Positions 10,409 through 22,690 of a DNA stretch of 64,000 nucleotides are shown in pieces. Where the stretch lies: contig JAMPIV010000299.1 in assembly GCA_024509875.1 (NCBI GenBank), positions 918,501 to 982,500 of the forward strand, read 5' to 3'. Below the pieces are notes generated by a model that saw only the letters and a program-made list of their open reading frames with translations, was not told where the DNA came from and made no database searches. The stretch comes from Oreohelix idahoensis. Its lineage: Eukaryota > Mollusca > Gastropoda > Stylommatophora > Oreohelicidae. How positions within the stretch are numbered: position 1 is the first letter of the stretch; the number at the start of each line of letters is the position of its first letter. A program made the translations under genes and the position numbers.

Positions 10409-13400
10409 ATGGCAACTTTAGACTACTTCATTGAGCAAGGGAGAGCCCTTGGGATGACTCCTGAGGAGTTAAAAGAGTTTGCACTTTCTCATTATGCCAA
10501 AGCACAGAAGAAGGAAGAGAAAAAACAAAAAGCTGAAGAAAAAAATTAGAAAGAGAAGCTGAAGCTGAACAAAAGAGATTAGACAGAGAAAATGAACAAA
10601 ATAGATTAGAAGCTGAGGCTAAAAAACAAAAAGCTGAAGAAAAAAGATTAGAAAGAGAAGCTGAAGCTGAACAAAAGAGATTAGACAGAGAAGTTGAACA
10701 AAAAAGATTAGAAGCTGAGGCTGAAAAACAAAAAGCTGAGGGAAAAAATAGAATTGGAAGCTGATCAAAAAAAAATTGCAGATGCAGGTAGAGGAAAGGA
10801 GATTCCAGATGGAAATGGAAAAAGAAGAAAAAAAATTACAAAGAGAAGCTGAAAAAAAGAGATTAGACAAAGAAGCTGAAGCCGAGGAGAGAAAGGCCAC
10901 AAGGGAACATGAAGAAAAACTGTTAGCATTTGAGTTAGAAAAATTAAAATTGACAAATATGGGTATTGCTAATCAGTCAACTGGTAATAATGGTAAACCT
11001 TCTACTTATAAGGTCAAGGTACCACCGTTCAATCCTTCCAGTGACGATATTACATTCTGGCAGGATCGTTTTGAACGTTCTTGTCGAGCTCATAATGTGG
11101 ATAAATCACAGTATGCTAATCAGTTGTCAGAAAATTTGAAAGGTGATTCTCTTACGAGTTTAAGCTTGGTAGAAGAGGCTGATAAGGATAATTATGATGT
11201 TATTAGAGCAGCCTTGATAAAAAATATCAATTAACAGAGGAAAGTTACCGTCTTTTGTTTAAGAAAATGGTCTGAATCAGGGGTAGAATTCTCAGAATTC
11301 ATTGCAAGGAGACGTCTTACATTTATTCGTTGGATTGAGTTGTCCAAAACAGAAAAGACATATGAAGCCCTTATGGACTTATTGCTCAGAGACAAGATTA
11401 TGTCAAGTGTAAATAAACCATTCCTTGAATTCCTACATGAGCGTAAACCCAAGACACTAAAGGAAATGGAGCAATATTGTACCCAGTACGTCACTACACA
11501 TTCGGACGTAGCTTCTGGCAATGCTAAGGTTAAGGAAGGTATGCCAGTTGCTTCAGCAACACCATACAACCCTAATTATTCACATAAATTTCAGGGACCA
11601 CAAAACAGGTTGGATAAAAAGAGTAGCCATAATAGTTATCAAAACCAAGGTAACCAATCATTTCAGGGTTCTTCTGCGAAGAACTGGAGACGAGCCGACA
11701 GCCCTCGATACAGGGGTGGTCACAATTATATGAATTTCCGCAGATGAAGTCATTATAGAAACTATACAAGTTATCCATCATGGAGACAACAAGATCATAA
11801 GTATAGAGATACTCATTATAATGAATATTATAATGGTAACCATGAGAGCTATGACTCAAACCCAAATAGGGGTCTACAATAGAGGATACAATAATGATTA
11901 TAGAGGCAATAATAATCGAGGTAGATCACTACACAAAAAAACATAAATCACATTATCAGGCAAACTCTGCACAGCAAGAGTCACATGAAGCCTATAAACA
12001 GAATAAAGATAATAATGACGCTATTAATATGGCATGTTCCGCTTTTGATTTTGGGAAAGCATCTCAGTGGCCCCAATGCAAAACATTATTTGAACCAACT
12101 ACGGTGTCCACTTTAAGTTGTGGCCATCCTCTTCCCGCTCTTCCGGCGTCAGTAGCGCATGATGGAAGAGGTTCTCTTGTCTTACACATAGGTCTAGTAA
12201 ATGACAATCCAGTCTCAGTTCTTTTTGATTCTGGGTGCACCACAATTGGTGTTAGGCAGTCACTCGTAGATCCTTCTCGTGCCACAGGAGAAGTAGTCAA
12301 ATGTGTAATATTTGGCGGCACCTTAGAGAAATATTATACTGCTATCATTAGGATTGCTACTCCTTTCTTTCCAGGAGATGTACACGCATGTCTTCTGCCG
12401 ATCCGATCGCTGATCTTATCATCGGTCGTATTCACGGAGTCAAAGAATGCACTCCACAACAAATTTCCGTTTGGGAAAAACAAAATATGCAAGCTGCTAA
12501 TGCTGTAGTCACTAGAGCTCGAGCTCTTAATATGCCTCAAACTTCATCTACTGAAGATAATGAAGTGCATAACCAAGATGATCCCTTGGTAATTTCTCGT
12601 GACTCATTTATAAAACAGCAAGAAGATGATCCCACTCTAAAGAAATTCTTCACTCTTGCAACAAAAGGTGATCCAAATAAGGATACAAATCGTAAATCTT
12701 GGATTACATTGAAGAATGGCGTACTTGTACGTATGGTGCAAGACTCCACTAAGTCAAGTCATTCTCAGATTTTTGTGCCCAAAAATATGAGAATTAAAAT
12801 TTTGCAGCACGCTCACGACTCTCAGTGTGCTGGACACATGGGTTTTTCCCGTACTAAGTCAAGAGTCCTTGCGGCTTTCTTTTGGCCATTGGTAAACAAG
12901 GACATACGTATTTATTGTCGATCTTGTAAAGTATGTCAGGAAGTTAAATCCAAAGGTCCACGGCATGCTGCACCTATTCAGGCTGCAGACATTCCTATTC
13001 GACCATTTCAGAAAATGGCGATAGACATCATTGGTCCATTTAAGATCAAATCTCCTAGAGGACATCAGTTTATCTTGACGTGTGTTGATATGTGCACACG
13101 TTGGCCAGAGGCTATTCCTCTGAAGAGCATTACTAATGCTGACATTGCAGATGCTCTTTGGCTTATATTTTCTCGTCTGGGATTCCCAGGAGAGATATTG
13201 TCAGATCATGGCACCCAACTAATATCGGATACCATGTCTCAAGTAATGTCTACTTTGCAAATAGAGAGATCTTTGAGTAGTATCTATCATCCTATGTCCA
13301 ATGGGATGGTCGAACGGCTAAATAGAACACTCAAAAACTTACTAGTTAAGATAACTGAGGATCGTCCTCAAGATTGGGACAGGGATTTACCCGCGGCCCT

Positions 13401-15924
13401 CTTCGCTTACAGAGAGGTCCCCAATGAACATACAGGATTTTCTCCCTTTGAACTTGTCTTTGGCGTGCGACCGCGCGGCGCTATGTCTTTGCTTCATGAT
13501 CTCATAACCGCTGATAATATTACCGATGACACAAAATCTTCTTACGAATATGTCATCGCGCTGAGACAAAAGATTATCGAAGCATGCAAATTGGCAACTT
13601 CTTCTTCTGAATTTGCTAAACAGAAGGCAAGACAATTTGCCGATAAGAAAAGAACCTTACGACAACTTTGTCCCGGTGACAAAGCATTTGTTTTGCTACC
13701 TTGTAGGGAAAACAGACTTCTTATTTCTTGGAAAGGTCCGTACGATATAATCTCGAAAATTTCCGATGTTGACTACATTGTCGATATTGAAGGAAAGCAT
13801 AAAACCTTCCACATCAATATGCTTACGGAATTCCTTGAACGGCCTGATTATTTACAGCCTATTTTCCAGGCAACGGACGATTCTTCAGTCCAACATGGTC
13901 ATTACTCATCACTGTCCGTAATACAGGATGAGGAAACAAGTTTTTCAGATGTAAATCTTCCGCTTCCGATGATTCCATTTCATTCTATTGAATCATGGAA
14001 CAATGTTACTGTTTCTCCTGATTTATCTCTAGGAGAACAGCGACAAGTTTCGGTTATGTTACAAACATTTCAGGATGTCCTTACCTGACATTCCTGGACA
14101 AACTTATGTCATTGAACATGACATTATTCTAACTGACCATAATCCTATTAGAGTCAGACCTTATCCTTTTCCTATACATTTTCAAATACAGGTTGAGAAG
14201 GAGTTGGATGAGATGATAGATTTAAAAATAATTGAACCATCCACTTCTGCATATTCTTCGCCGATGGTTATTGTTCGAAAGAAAGACAATAACATACGTC
14301 TTTGCGTTGACTATCGAAAATTGAATCAAGTTACGAAGTTCGATGCTGAACCTATGCCTTTACTAGAAGAGCTACTTACTAGGCTTTCTAAATCTCATTT
14401 TTTCACTAAACTTGACTTGTCTAAAGGATACTGGCAAGTTCCTTTATCTGAACGCGCCAAACCCTTACGGCTTTTTCTACACCAAGAGGCCTTTTCCAAT
14501 GGAATGTCATGCCTTTCGGCCTTATGAACGCACCAGCTACATTCGTACGCATGATGCGTCGAATCCTATCTTATCGGTCAGATGTCATTGCGTACCTAGA
14601 CGACATCTGTCTTTTCAGCGATACTTGGGAAGATCACTATTCGGGGTTAGTTGAATTTCTGTCTACTCTACGCGAGCATAACCTGACAGCGAAACCCTCT
14701 AAAGCCTGCATTGGTTTTAGCGAAATTTCTTTCCTAGGCCATCGAGTAGGTCATGGTTTCCTAAAGACAGAGGACCATAATATAACTAAGATACTCAACA
14801 TCTCTATTCCTAAGACTAAAAAGCAAGTGCGAAGTCTCTTAGGTCTTATTCAATTTTATGGATGATTCATTCCGAATCCATCCTCTATTATGGCACCTCT
14901 TTCTACACTACTAAAGAAAGGGTCGCTTAACTCTTTAAGTCCCAATCAACTTTATAAAGGCTCAGGGGTTAGACGCGCTTGGCCCAATCGACTTTAAAAA
15001 GCTGTAGTATATGTGCCTCTGTTTCAGACTGTTTCTAATTATAACTACCCACAAAGTCATTTCCGACTGCAAGTACATTCTTTTAAATACCGCACGTGTT
15101 TAAGAGTGAACGTGTTTCTGTTTTGAGATATTTATTTTAGATTTTTAAAGCGATTTTTTTTTAAGCGCATATCCTCCATTTTACCTTGAATAACTAATCA
15201 TTTTTTTAAAGCGCATGTCCTCCATTTTACCTTGAATAACTAATCATTTTTCAATGTAAGCTTTTATACTTGTAGCACAAGAGTAAAGTACATCCAATTA
15301 CCTTCAGTTTCATATATAACAACAAAGTTATCTATGCATATGAACATTTTAAAAAATTATTTCTAAACAACAACAATAAAAACGCACTGAGGTTGCCATT
15401 TTTGCTTGGGCCAAACCCACTTTTTTGCTTGGGACTGAAAGAGCTAATATGGTCCACTGGTCCCAGGAATGCCAATCCTCTTTGGATAAGATTAAAACGT
15501 TGTTTCAACACCACCTTTTTTTGTGTTACCTACTAAAGATAAGACATTTTTTCTTCGGAGTGACGCTTCATCCACTGGGATTGGAGCGGCACTGATGCAA
15601 GAGTACTCTGGAACTCTGCATCCTGTAATGTATATCTCGAGAAAACTTAATGCTGCAGAAAGGAATTACTCGGTTTTAGACCTTGAACTATTGGCTATGG
15701 TTTGGTCATTTCTCAAACTACAAAGATTCCTTCTAGGCGCACATTTCATAGTAGAAACCGACCAGAAAGCTCTTACGGCTATACAGAGTAAGAATTTGAA
15801 GAGCTCGAGGTCTACTCGATATGCAATTGCTCTTCAACCTTTTCATTTCTCGGTTCGAGCTATCCGTGGATCAGATAATGTGATGGCAGACATCTTGTCT
15901 AGATGCCTACATGATTCCACCTAA
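10409..15924 (+). pseudogene. Broken gag-pol of element A
   Basis: Gag begins at 10409 (MATLDYFIEQG), matching B and C. It continues as a charged coiled coil, a capsid-like region and an Arg/Gly/Asn/Tyr-rich tail. Protease shows LFDSGCTTIGV near 12230. An open stretch at 12388-14088 holds integrase with the zinc-binding HH-CC motif, the three catalytic acidic residues (AIDIIGP, LSDHGT, MVERLN) and a GPY/F-type end (WKGPYDII). RT follows, with YLDD near 14595, then RNase H to 15924. Breaks: indels in the gag coiled coil, a 6-A run at 11219-11224 where C has an in-frame 7, a TGA near 11745, single-base shifts near 11870, 12395 and 14085, a deletion near 14466, a stop near 14864 and the 14931-15443 insertion. 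No intact polyprotein can be made. Confidence 0.85.
14931..15443. mobile_element. 513-bp non-autonomous element with TTAA target (piggyBac-like MITE)
   Basis: It interrupts RT-RNase H of element A. Termini are inverted repeats, CTCTTTAAGTCCCAA at the left and TTGGGACTGAAAGAG at the right, 14 of 15 bases complementary. Left flank is TTAA (14927-14930) and right flank CTAA (15444-15447), consistent with a TTAA duplication with one later change. Elements B and C are continuous here. No open frame. Inside, a roughly 48-bp unit around TCCTCCATTTTACCTTG is repeated in tandem (about 15160-15250). TTAA target and small size suggest piggyBac mobilisation, but superfamily is inferred only from the target. 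Confidence 0.75.
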
Positions 15925-16210
15925 CTGTTAGGTCTTGGACTTCTTAACACATCTAAGTCTATAATAGTTCCTTTCTATATCAAGATAGATACACATTGTG
16001 ATTTGAAATAAAGTGATTGTATCACTACTATCACTACGTTCATTGATATATATATATTCACCGCTGTTCTTTGATGATTTTTCTTCTTTGTCAATCATGT
16101 ACTTATAGTGCTTAAATATGAAATTGTTATATGAAATTGTTATATGCATTGTGTCATTGCCAGCATTGTAGTATACGTTGGTGGCACCTCCCTGGAAATA
16201 TGTATACTTA

Positions 16211-16360
16211 AGAGAAATGCTTTCTCTGAGATGTTGAGATATATTCTCACAAGTCGATCTATGCTTCGACTTTACCTTAATTTGACATTATAAATTGCTG
16301 TTATTTATCATCTGCGCATTATTCGTGCGTTGTGAGCCTATTGTATGTTGCTCTCAGATG
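16211..16360 (+). ncRNA. Structured 3' UTR segment of element A
   Basis: Four short inverted repeats in series before the polypurine tract: AGAGAAATGCTTTCTCT (16211-16227), TGAGATATATTCTCA (16235-16249), AGTCGA...TCGACT (16252-16271) and a block bounded by CATCTG...CAGATG (16309-16360) with an inner CGCA...TGCG. Elements B and C carry the same stems with different loops. It is a cis-acting RNA candidate, not a separate RNA gene. Confidence 0.5.
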
Positions 16361-16402
16361 AAAAAAAAAATTTCATTGTTCCCCCCGGGGGTTGCGGTAG
16401 TC

Positions 16403-17899
16403 TATTACCAACAGATTACTGGTGGCAATGTATGTAGTTATTATAATATTTATTTGTCTGAGGGAAAGTATTTGTTTTTAGAATCAGGATGCTTTCCTGG
16501 CCAAAGATATATCACCCATGATTGATTAATACTTTTGTTATATGGGTTATCTCCCCTAAATATCGAATTTGGCGTATGAATCCAGATTTTTTTTCGTTTA
16601 TTCCTTGTTGGGGCAGAAACAGATTGTTCTTGCTTAGGTTTATGCAGGAATGTTTATGGTCCGAGATTATGTTTACTTCTTATCTATTTAAGACGATACG
16701 GTCTTATATCGTGATATCTTTGTATGTCTAAGTGGGACTATTTTTCCTTGTACTGAACTTTGGGGTCAGGCAATTTTCTGCGCATGTCGAAGACAAAAAG
16801 TGTCTTCCGTGATGATGGAGCCTGGCGGATGCCATGTCGGAGACGAGTCCGAAGTTTGTTGATATCTGTGATCTATTATGGGGAAGAAGATAGTTTTTGA
16901 TATGGTTAAGTTTATGAGTACCCCAGAGTTTATTCTGTTACGCCAGGAAAGGGCGTATGTGTTCTGCTAGTGTATTTCCCATGCCAAGGTAAAATAACTT
17001 TTTGCTGAAGTCTTTCTTCCTCTACTTAGATGGGCAGACGCCTACATGATGATTATCTATAGCAACATGTCGGGATGACATGTTACCTAGCAGCACTGAA
17101 TATGATTGTATGCAGCAGTTATGATGAAATATGCTGATTCTTGTAGAAATATTTGTGTTCATGAACAAAGCTTATATTGAAGCTTTACTATGCATCTGTA
17201 TAGTGAGCGATGCTCAAGGGAACCAGAAGCCATTTTGAATCCAATATTTTTTGTCGATCATCGATCAGAGAATAGGAATGCCCCGTATTATCAGGTGATG
17301 ATTAAGAGATCACAGTTATAAAGAAAACCCAATACTGGTGGGTTAACATTGTCTCCAGAAATATTTGCTGAACTTTTCCTAAAGGAATCTTCGCTAGAAG
17401 AGAGGTTCTGTCTAGGAGTCATGCTTGAACATTATTTATCAACTGGCATAATCGGTCAGTAAGGCATGATGATTACATTTATAAACAGTGGAAACCTAAG
17501 TGCTTGTCTACGGACGTTCCATTGTAATGTTCTTCAACATGAATGACAACTTAAGATTGTAGACCATTGATCAAATATATGATGATATTTTGCCAACCTG
17601 TACTGTGACTGTAATCGTGATGTCCGAGTGTGCGTCCTTATTAAACCATAGAAACGTCCACAGTCGTCTATGTCATTGACCTCCATCTGAGTGAGTGTGT
17701 GTCAAGTCCATTTGTCAACTCTACAGAACATTCCATCATTCGCGTACCTTGCACTCTCACTCCATGTTTACACAACCGTGCGTCGGTCGAGTTGACCTTT
17801 ATTTTCCATCACACGCCCAGTCTTCACCTACTTACAACACCCATCATTAACACCACTGATTGTTGGTTTGCTGTACACTACTGAATTGGGATTGTTACA
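16403..17899 (+). repeat. 3' LTR of element A
   Basis: Matches 7782-9279 along its length and ends GGATTGTTACA. Its first bases read TA rather than TG, one of several dozen scattered differences between the two LTRs. It is preceded by a G-rich polypurine-like stretch (GGGGGTTGCGGTAG) and followed by the target duplication AGACC at 17900. Confidence 0.9.
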
Positions 17900-18346
17900 A
17901 GACCACTGTCCTCATCCTGGCGAGTAAAGTGCTGGTCGCATAGGGCGCCAGGGCTGTTTTGAAACATATGATCGCTCAGTCCGCTGTCTCTTGCCCTACG
18001 ACGAGTGTGCTGGTCGTGTACATACGTCATACCGCTCTTGTCAGTATTTCCCTCACTTGAGGGAGCTAATACCATCGGGGGCCTAATTCCCGACAACAAA
18101 GAGGGTACGTCCAAAATCAAAGGCGTCACCACTGATTATCCACTTAGCTGAACAGGGCTGTCAGGCGAATACGCCTCTGCGAATAACATTCCGCTGTCTT
18201 TAGAGGTCTTCATCCTCTCCTTCACAAGACAGGGCTGTTTGAGCTCTAATTGGGCTCCGTGAATTAGGGGCTCTCCATTTTCACTTATCTGGCCGCAGTA
18301 GGCTCCCTTGCATTAGCATGGATCGGGGCGGGTGGGGTTCCTAAAA

Positions 18347-19912
18347 CTATGGGCTCCCTAAAATGAAATCATAGGCTGGCTGTGCCTTTACAGCAGCCTT
18401 GATTGTGCCACACACAAACTTGTTCTTCACCTCAATGTTTGCTATTGGAAGGCGCCACGAAGTTCCTCTCCTCAAAACTCCACCAATGTCGACCTTTTCG
18501 CTTGTCATTTGCCAGGGCTTCACCAAATGTCGAACGACTATACTGGGGTAAGTAAGCCCGCTGTCAAACAAACAGGTAGTGGAATTTCCATTCAACACGG
18601 CTGGACCACTGTTACAGAACAACGCCTCTGACTGAATGGGTTCCCACGTATTCCCTTTTGTCGCTCTCACAGGCCTTAAACAAGCTGAATGGTGAGATGG
18701 TGGATTATTCATACACTTGGACGTCCAATGTGAAGTAGTGCAATAAACCTGGCAATACCGGTCATTTTCTCCCCTGTTTCTGGCGGGTTCATGAGAGGTC
18801 GCTCCCTGTGATATGTTATAAGGCTGCGGTCGCATGGTAGGACCGGAATCGAGCTACTTGCGAGAAGACCCCTGCAGTTGGTGAGCAGGAGAAGAAGACG
18901 ACGGCGACACTGATGCTCTTTTTTCCGGGGATGGTAGGTCGGTGTTTTTCCTTTTCTGTCCCTGTACTTCGGCCAGTGCAGTCTGGAACCTTTCAGCAAA
19001 TACGACTATCTGGTCGAGTTGCTGAACGCCTTGCTCTGCCAGATACCTCCTCAAGTCGGGAGACATGGTTGCCTTCAATTGTTCAGACATGACGAGCTCC
19101 TCTATTCCTTCATACGTTTTTGCAAGTCCCGACAACTCCCTCCGCCGAGTAAGGTAGTTTCTCAACCTTTCCACGAACTGGGCGAAGCTCTCTTCCTTCT
19201 CCGGCTGGCTTTCCCTGAACATAGCTTGGAACTTTCGGGGAGGAGGGGGCCCACTGAAACCTTTGTAACAAAGCGTTACGAAGAGCCTCAAAGTTATTTT
19301 GGTCGTCAATGAGTATCTTACTGTAGTTGTCATACGCATGACCTTTCAGAGACTGCGATAACTTGAGACACCAAAGACTTCCATCCAACCGATATGCCGT
19401 AGCCATTCGTTTACATTTCTCCAAGAACACATCAATTTTCTTATTCCCACTAGAGAACGAGTCAAATGGGAAGTTCATGCTGCCATCCGGGGGCCTCCCT
19501 GTCCTGGGGGGTCTGCCGCCACTGCTCTTGTGGAATCTCCATTCGCTGAACTGCCCTCTGACGATCTACTTTGCAGGTTCAGAGAACATATGGCAAGTTC
19601 ATGTTGCCTCTCTGCTGCCTTCTCCTCTGCCTGCTATGCCCTCTCGGCCTCCCTTTCCTCGGCTTCCATTTTCCACAAGTCCCTCCCGGCCTGCCGGTCC
19701 ATTTCATCGGCTTCCATTTTTGTCAAATCCCTCTCGGCCTCCCGGATCTTTTCTTCTTTCTCTTTCGAAATTCTCAATTTTTCCAACTCGGCCTCCCTCT
19801 GATCGTGTCTATCCTTCCCCCTTATCATGCATGCCTTAGTCTCCTCCTTATCCATTCCCATATCCTGAGCGGCCTCATGCCAGGCAGCTCGTAACTTGGC
19901 CATATCCGCCAT
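18347..19912 (-). pseudogene. Gag-protease of element F, frameshifted
   Basis: Minus strand. Gag starts at 19912 with MADMAKLR, close to the MADLAKFR start of element E, and continues into a charged coiled coil (EKLRISKEKEEKIREAERD). The capsid-like region has KKIDVFLEKCKRMATAYRLD, then a SCAN-like part with FVERLRNYLTRR and TMSPDLRRYLAEQG. A Cys/His cluster (CQVYCTTSHWTSKC) stands where a zinc knuckle is expected. Protease has CLFDSGLTYPSIVV with the DSG active site and ends YDFILGSP. Frame changes near 19340 and 18840 break it. A short spacer follows, and then element A is inserted. These are the only proteins I can recognise in F. Confidence 0.7.
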
Positions 19913-20322
19913 CTTACCTGTAAACTGCTCTAAACTCACAACTACAGAGAATGACAGACAAGGAAAAAAATTTAAACTTCCCGTTACCTACCAGGCAATA
20001 CTCCCTCTATAACCGCTATCCCAAAACCCCGAACTCAGACTCGCGCCAACTCTGAGTAATAGCTACCACCTAAAAAAGTTGATTATGCAGCTACCCTAAA
20101 ACCCGAAATTATCTTCCTGTTAAAGAAAAAATTTTCGGTTAGCCATCAATTACCTCTAAGTCATCTAAAACTTAATTACAACTACAATAATCGATTATGA
20201 ATGCACCCTGTGGAAAAACTTTCTGTGGAAAAAAAACTTATGACTGGATCAGTTCTAACAGCTGAAAGTCTAGGGGTAAAATAAAGAAAATCTATTCTCA
20301 AAAACTTTCCTATAGAAACACT

Positions 20323-20938
20323 CTGTGAATCTAAACAGGATCCCAGAAATGATCTCAACAGAAATAATCCCAGCGACGAGCAACCCACGTTGTCACGAAG
20401 TGGATTTAAGTTTTAGAGTTTTTCTGAGTGTAAAGACAAGACACTAGTATGAGAAAAGTCTGAGAAGATAGATTTTTGAAGAGAATGACAGTGAATGTGG
20501 AAAGATGAGACTTATAGCTTCGAGGGTGAGAACCTAGATTGACTCTCCCTCGCCACTCGAGACTATTTAAAAGCTAAAAACTCACCACCTCTGACTACCA
20601 ATAAAGGAGATAAGGTTTTACTAATGGTATCTGTGAATCTAAACAGGATCCCAGAAATGATCTCAACAGAAATAATCCCAGCGACGAGCAACCCACTATG
20701 TCACGAAGTGGATTTAAGTTTTAGAGTTTGTCTGAGTGTAAAGACGAGACACTAGTATGAGAAAAGTCTGAGAAGATAGATTTTTGATGAGAATGACAGT
20801 GAAGGTGGAAAAATGAGACTTATAGCTTCGAGGGTGAGAACCTACATTGACTCTCCCTCGCCACTCGTGACTATTTAAGAGCTAAAGACTCACCACTTCT
20901 GACTATCAATAAAGGAGATACGGTTTTACTAACGGTCC
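20323..20938. repeat. 308-bp tandem duplication at the 5' LTR edge of element F
   Basis: Unit 1 (20323-20630) and unit 2 (20631-20938) are nearly identical, each starting CTGTGAATCTAAACAGGATC. Each includes the putative LTR edge (TGTCACGAAGTGG at 20391 and 20699) and the adjacent probable primer-binding site, on the minus strand TGGGTTGCTCGTCGCTGGG. Element F therefore has two copies of its LTR-leader junction. Confidence 0.8.
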
Positions 20939-22452
20939 ACAGATACAACTATACAGACAAATATATACGTACAGTATAGTTATAGAGAAAGAGACTGATC
21001 CAGACTACAGTTTATAGTTTATTTACACAATACCATAAATTACATACCAAAATAAATAACGTGCGTGGTCGCACACCTGAAACATAACACAAAACCAATA
21101 AAATGACACACAAATTGTAAACCCACAATGTCACCCTCCCCTCCAACCTGCAGGGAAGAAAGTTAAGGGTTAAACAAAAGAATTTACACGGTGGGGTCTC
21201 TAACTTTAGAGCCACCACTCATAACTATCTTATTATTAATTATTACTCTAACACCACTGTCCGACTGCCTGCCTACACAAAATCTTAAGGACCTTTCTAA
21301 AGTCCTACACTGCAAATCACAACCACTGATCCACTGACGGACCTCTTTAGTGCAGCCTCAGAGGTTGTCCTCTGCGCTGACTATCTAACGTCTTAAATTA
21401 TGTCTCTCCTCTGTTTCGGTTCGGAGTATCTGCCTCTATAACTTCTGTCTCTCCTCTCTAAAGCATTCGGAAGGAATGTCGACCCTATCTCCTCCCACGA
21501 ATATTGCTGTTTGATGACTTGGGCTTTTAGACTTAAGTACTTGACTCGGAATGTAGCTGCTTCACTGCTGACGAAATTAATTCAACTGCCCTGTTACCCC
21601 TCTTTGGCTTTAGGCCAACGACATTATTATGGTCGGTTTACACAACAGCACCAGGCAAAGCGCCTTTTTTCCTGTGTGTTAATACGAGCTTAGAGCTCCG
21701 GATTTTTAAGAAATCCGTTCCTGCTGAAGAAACGTGCTTCACTCTGGCGATGTCTCGAGCCTTATGCTCCAGAGAAATAAATCACCGTGATAAGTTGTAG
21801 AGCGCAGGTTACAACTTGCCCTATGTGCAGTGAAAATGCCAAATACCGAATATCTCTTAGTTTGAGCAAGTGAGAATGACGTAGATTTTCACGGCCGATT
21901 TTCTGGAAATGAAGAGAGCGCTAAAACTAAGACCCCGTTATTTTTAATTGAAAAAAACCCGGCTATGAGTCATCACATCGCGTGGCTTAGGACCGTAATG
22001 AAACCAATCAAATTGCTGAATTTAAGTTTGGTCTGACCTCCTCCAATCGATAACGCGAACAAACACATGACCCATGTTTATTCTGTTCCCACGCTCCCCT
22101 TTACGTCACGTTAGATAATAATCTGCCGGTTCGCGTTAGCCAAATTAAATGTGCTCACCTGGGTCGTGTTTCTTTACACTCACTCCCGTTTAAACCGGGT
22201 AGGGGCCGGGTTTGTCGAATTTTTCCCAGTCTGACAAATTACCAAGCCTAATAATAAGAACGCCTAATAAAATAATAATGAACGCAATTATTTACAGAGA
22301 GAAGAAGACTGGGTGAAGTTGAAATTAAAACCCACCAGTAATTCCTCATAAAATCGCAAATAATTACCTAGAGAAAAGAAATAAACTCAAATAATTGCAT
22401 GGAGAAGAAGAATGGGGCCTGTTGAAAATAAAATCACAGTAACTCCATCACA
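20391..22452 (-). repeat. 5' LTR region of element F
   Basis: Right-hand LTR by position, since gag starts at 19912 on the minus strand. The inner edge is at 20391 or, allowing for the tandem duplication, 20699. The outer edge is 22452, where the minus strand begins TGTGATGGAGTTACTG. Only the outer 266 bp (22187-22452) have a partner at the other end of F, so the full length is inferred. Confidence 0.45.
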
Positions 22453-22690
22453 ACTGACACATCTCAATTCTATGACTTCTATACTACTCTCAAACACACT
22501 CAATTTAAATTTTCCTTTTATTCGTCCAACCATTCACATCTATTAAATATTTGAAAATGTGATATCACTACTTCTACTTCTCTTACAAGTACATTTTACA
22601 GTTATGTCTGATGTCGTAAGATGACGTCTGTTTCACATCACGAATTCGAATAACCACGGTCATATTTACCGCTCGCAATAATAGGATTAA

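Larger units (their letters stand above)
7782..17899 (+). mobile_element. Complete Gmr1-like LTR retrotransposon A
   Basis: Flanked by the 5-bp target duplication AGACC (7777-7781 and 17900-17904). The LTRs, at 7782-9279 and 16403-17899, are about 1.5 kb each and roughly 97% identical by eye, so A is older than element B. The order is LTR, 1.1-kb leader, gag, protease, integrase, RT, RNase H, structured 3' UTR, LTR. The coding region is interrupted by indels, stops and a 513-bp insertion at 14931-15443. It is inserted in element F in opposite orientation. Proteins, leader and 3' UTR are clearly related to B and C, but the LTRs differ strongly, so A is a separate subfamily. Confidence 0.9.
6479..22452 (-). 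mobile_element. LTR element F, gag-protease only, split by element A
   Basis: Read on the minus strand. The element runs from a right LTR (up to 22452) through a leader, gag and protease (19912-18347) to the point where element A is inserted (17904/7777). It resumes at 7776 and ends at a polypurine tract and a left LTR remnant. About 1 kb separates the insertion point from the polypurine tract, and I can recognise no reverse transcriptase, RNase H or integrase there or in the spacer after protease. F therefore looks non-autonomous, either a gag-only derivative or an internally deleted copy. The LTR assignment rests on a 265-268 bp direct repeat (6479-6746 and 22187-22452). Confidence 0.6.
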
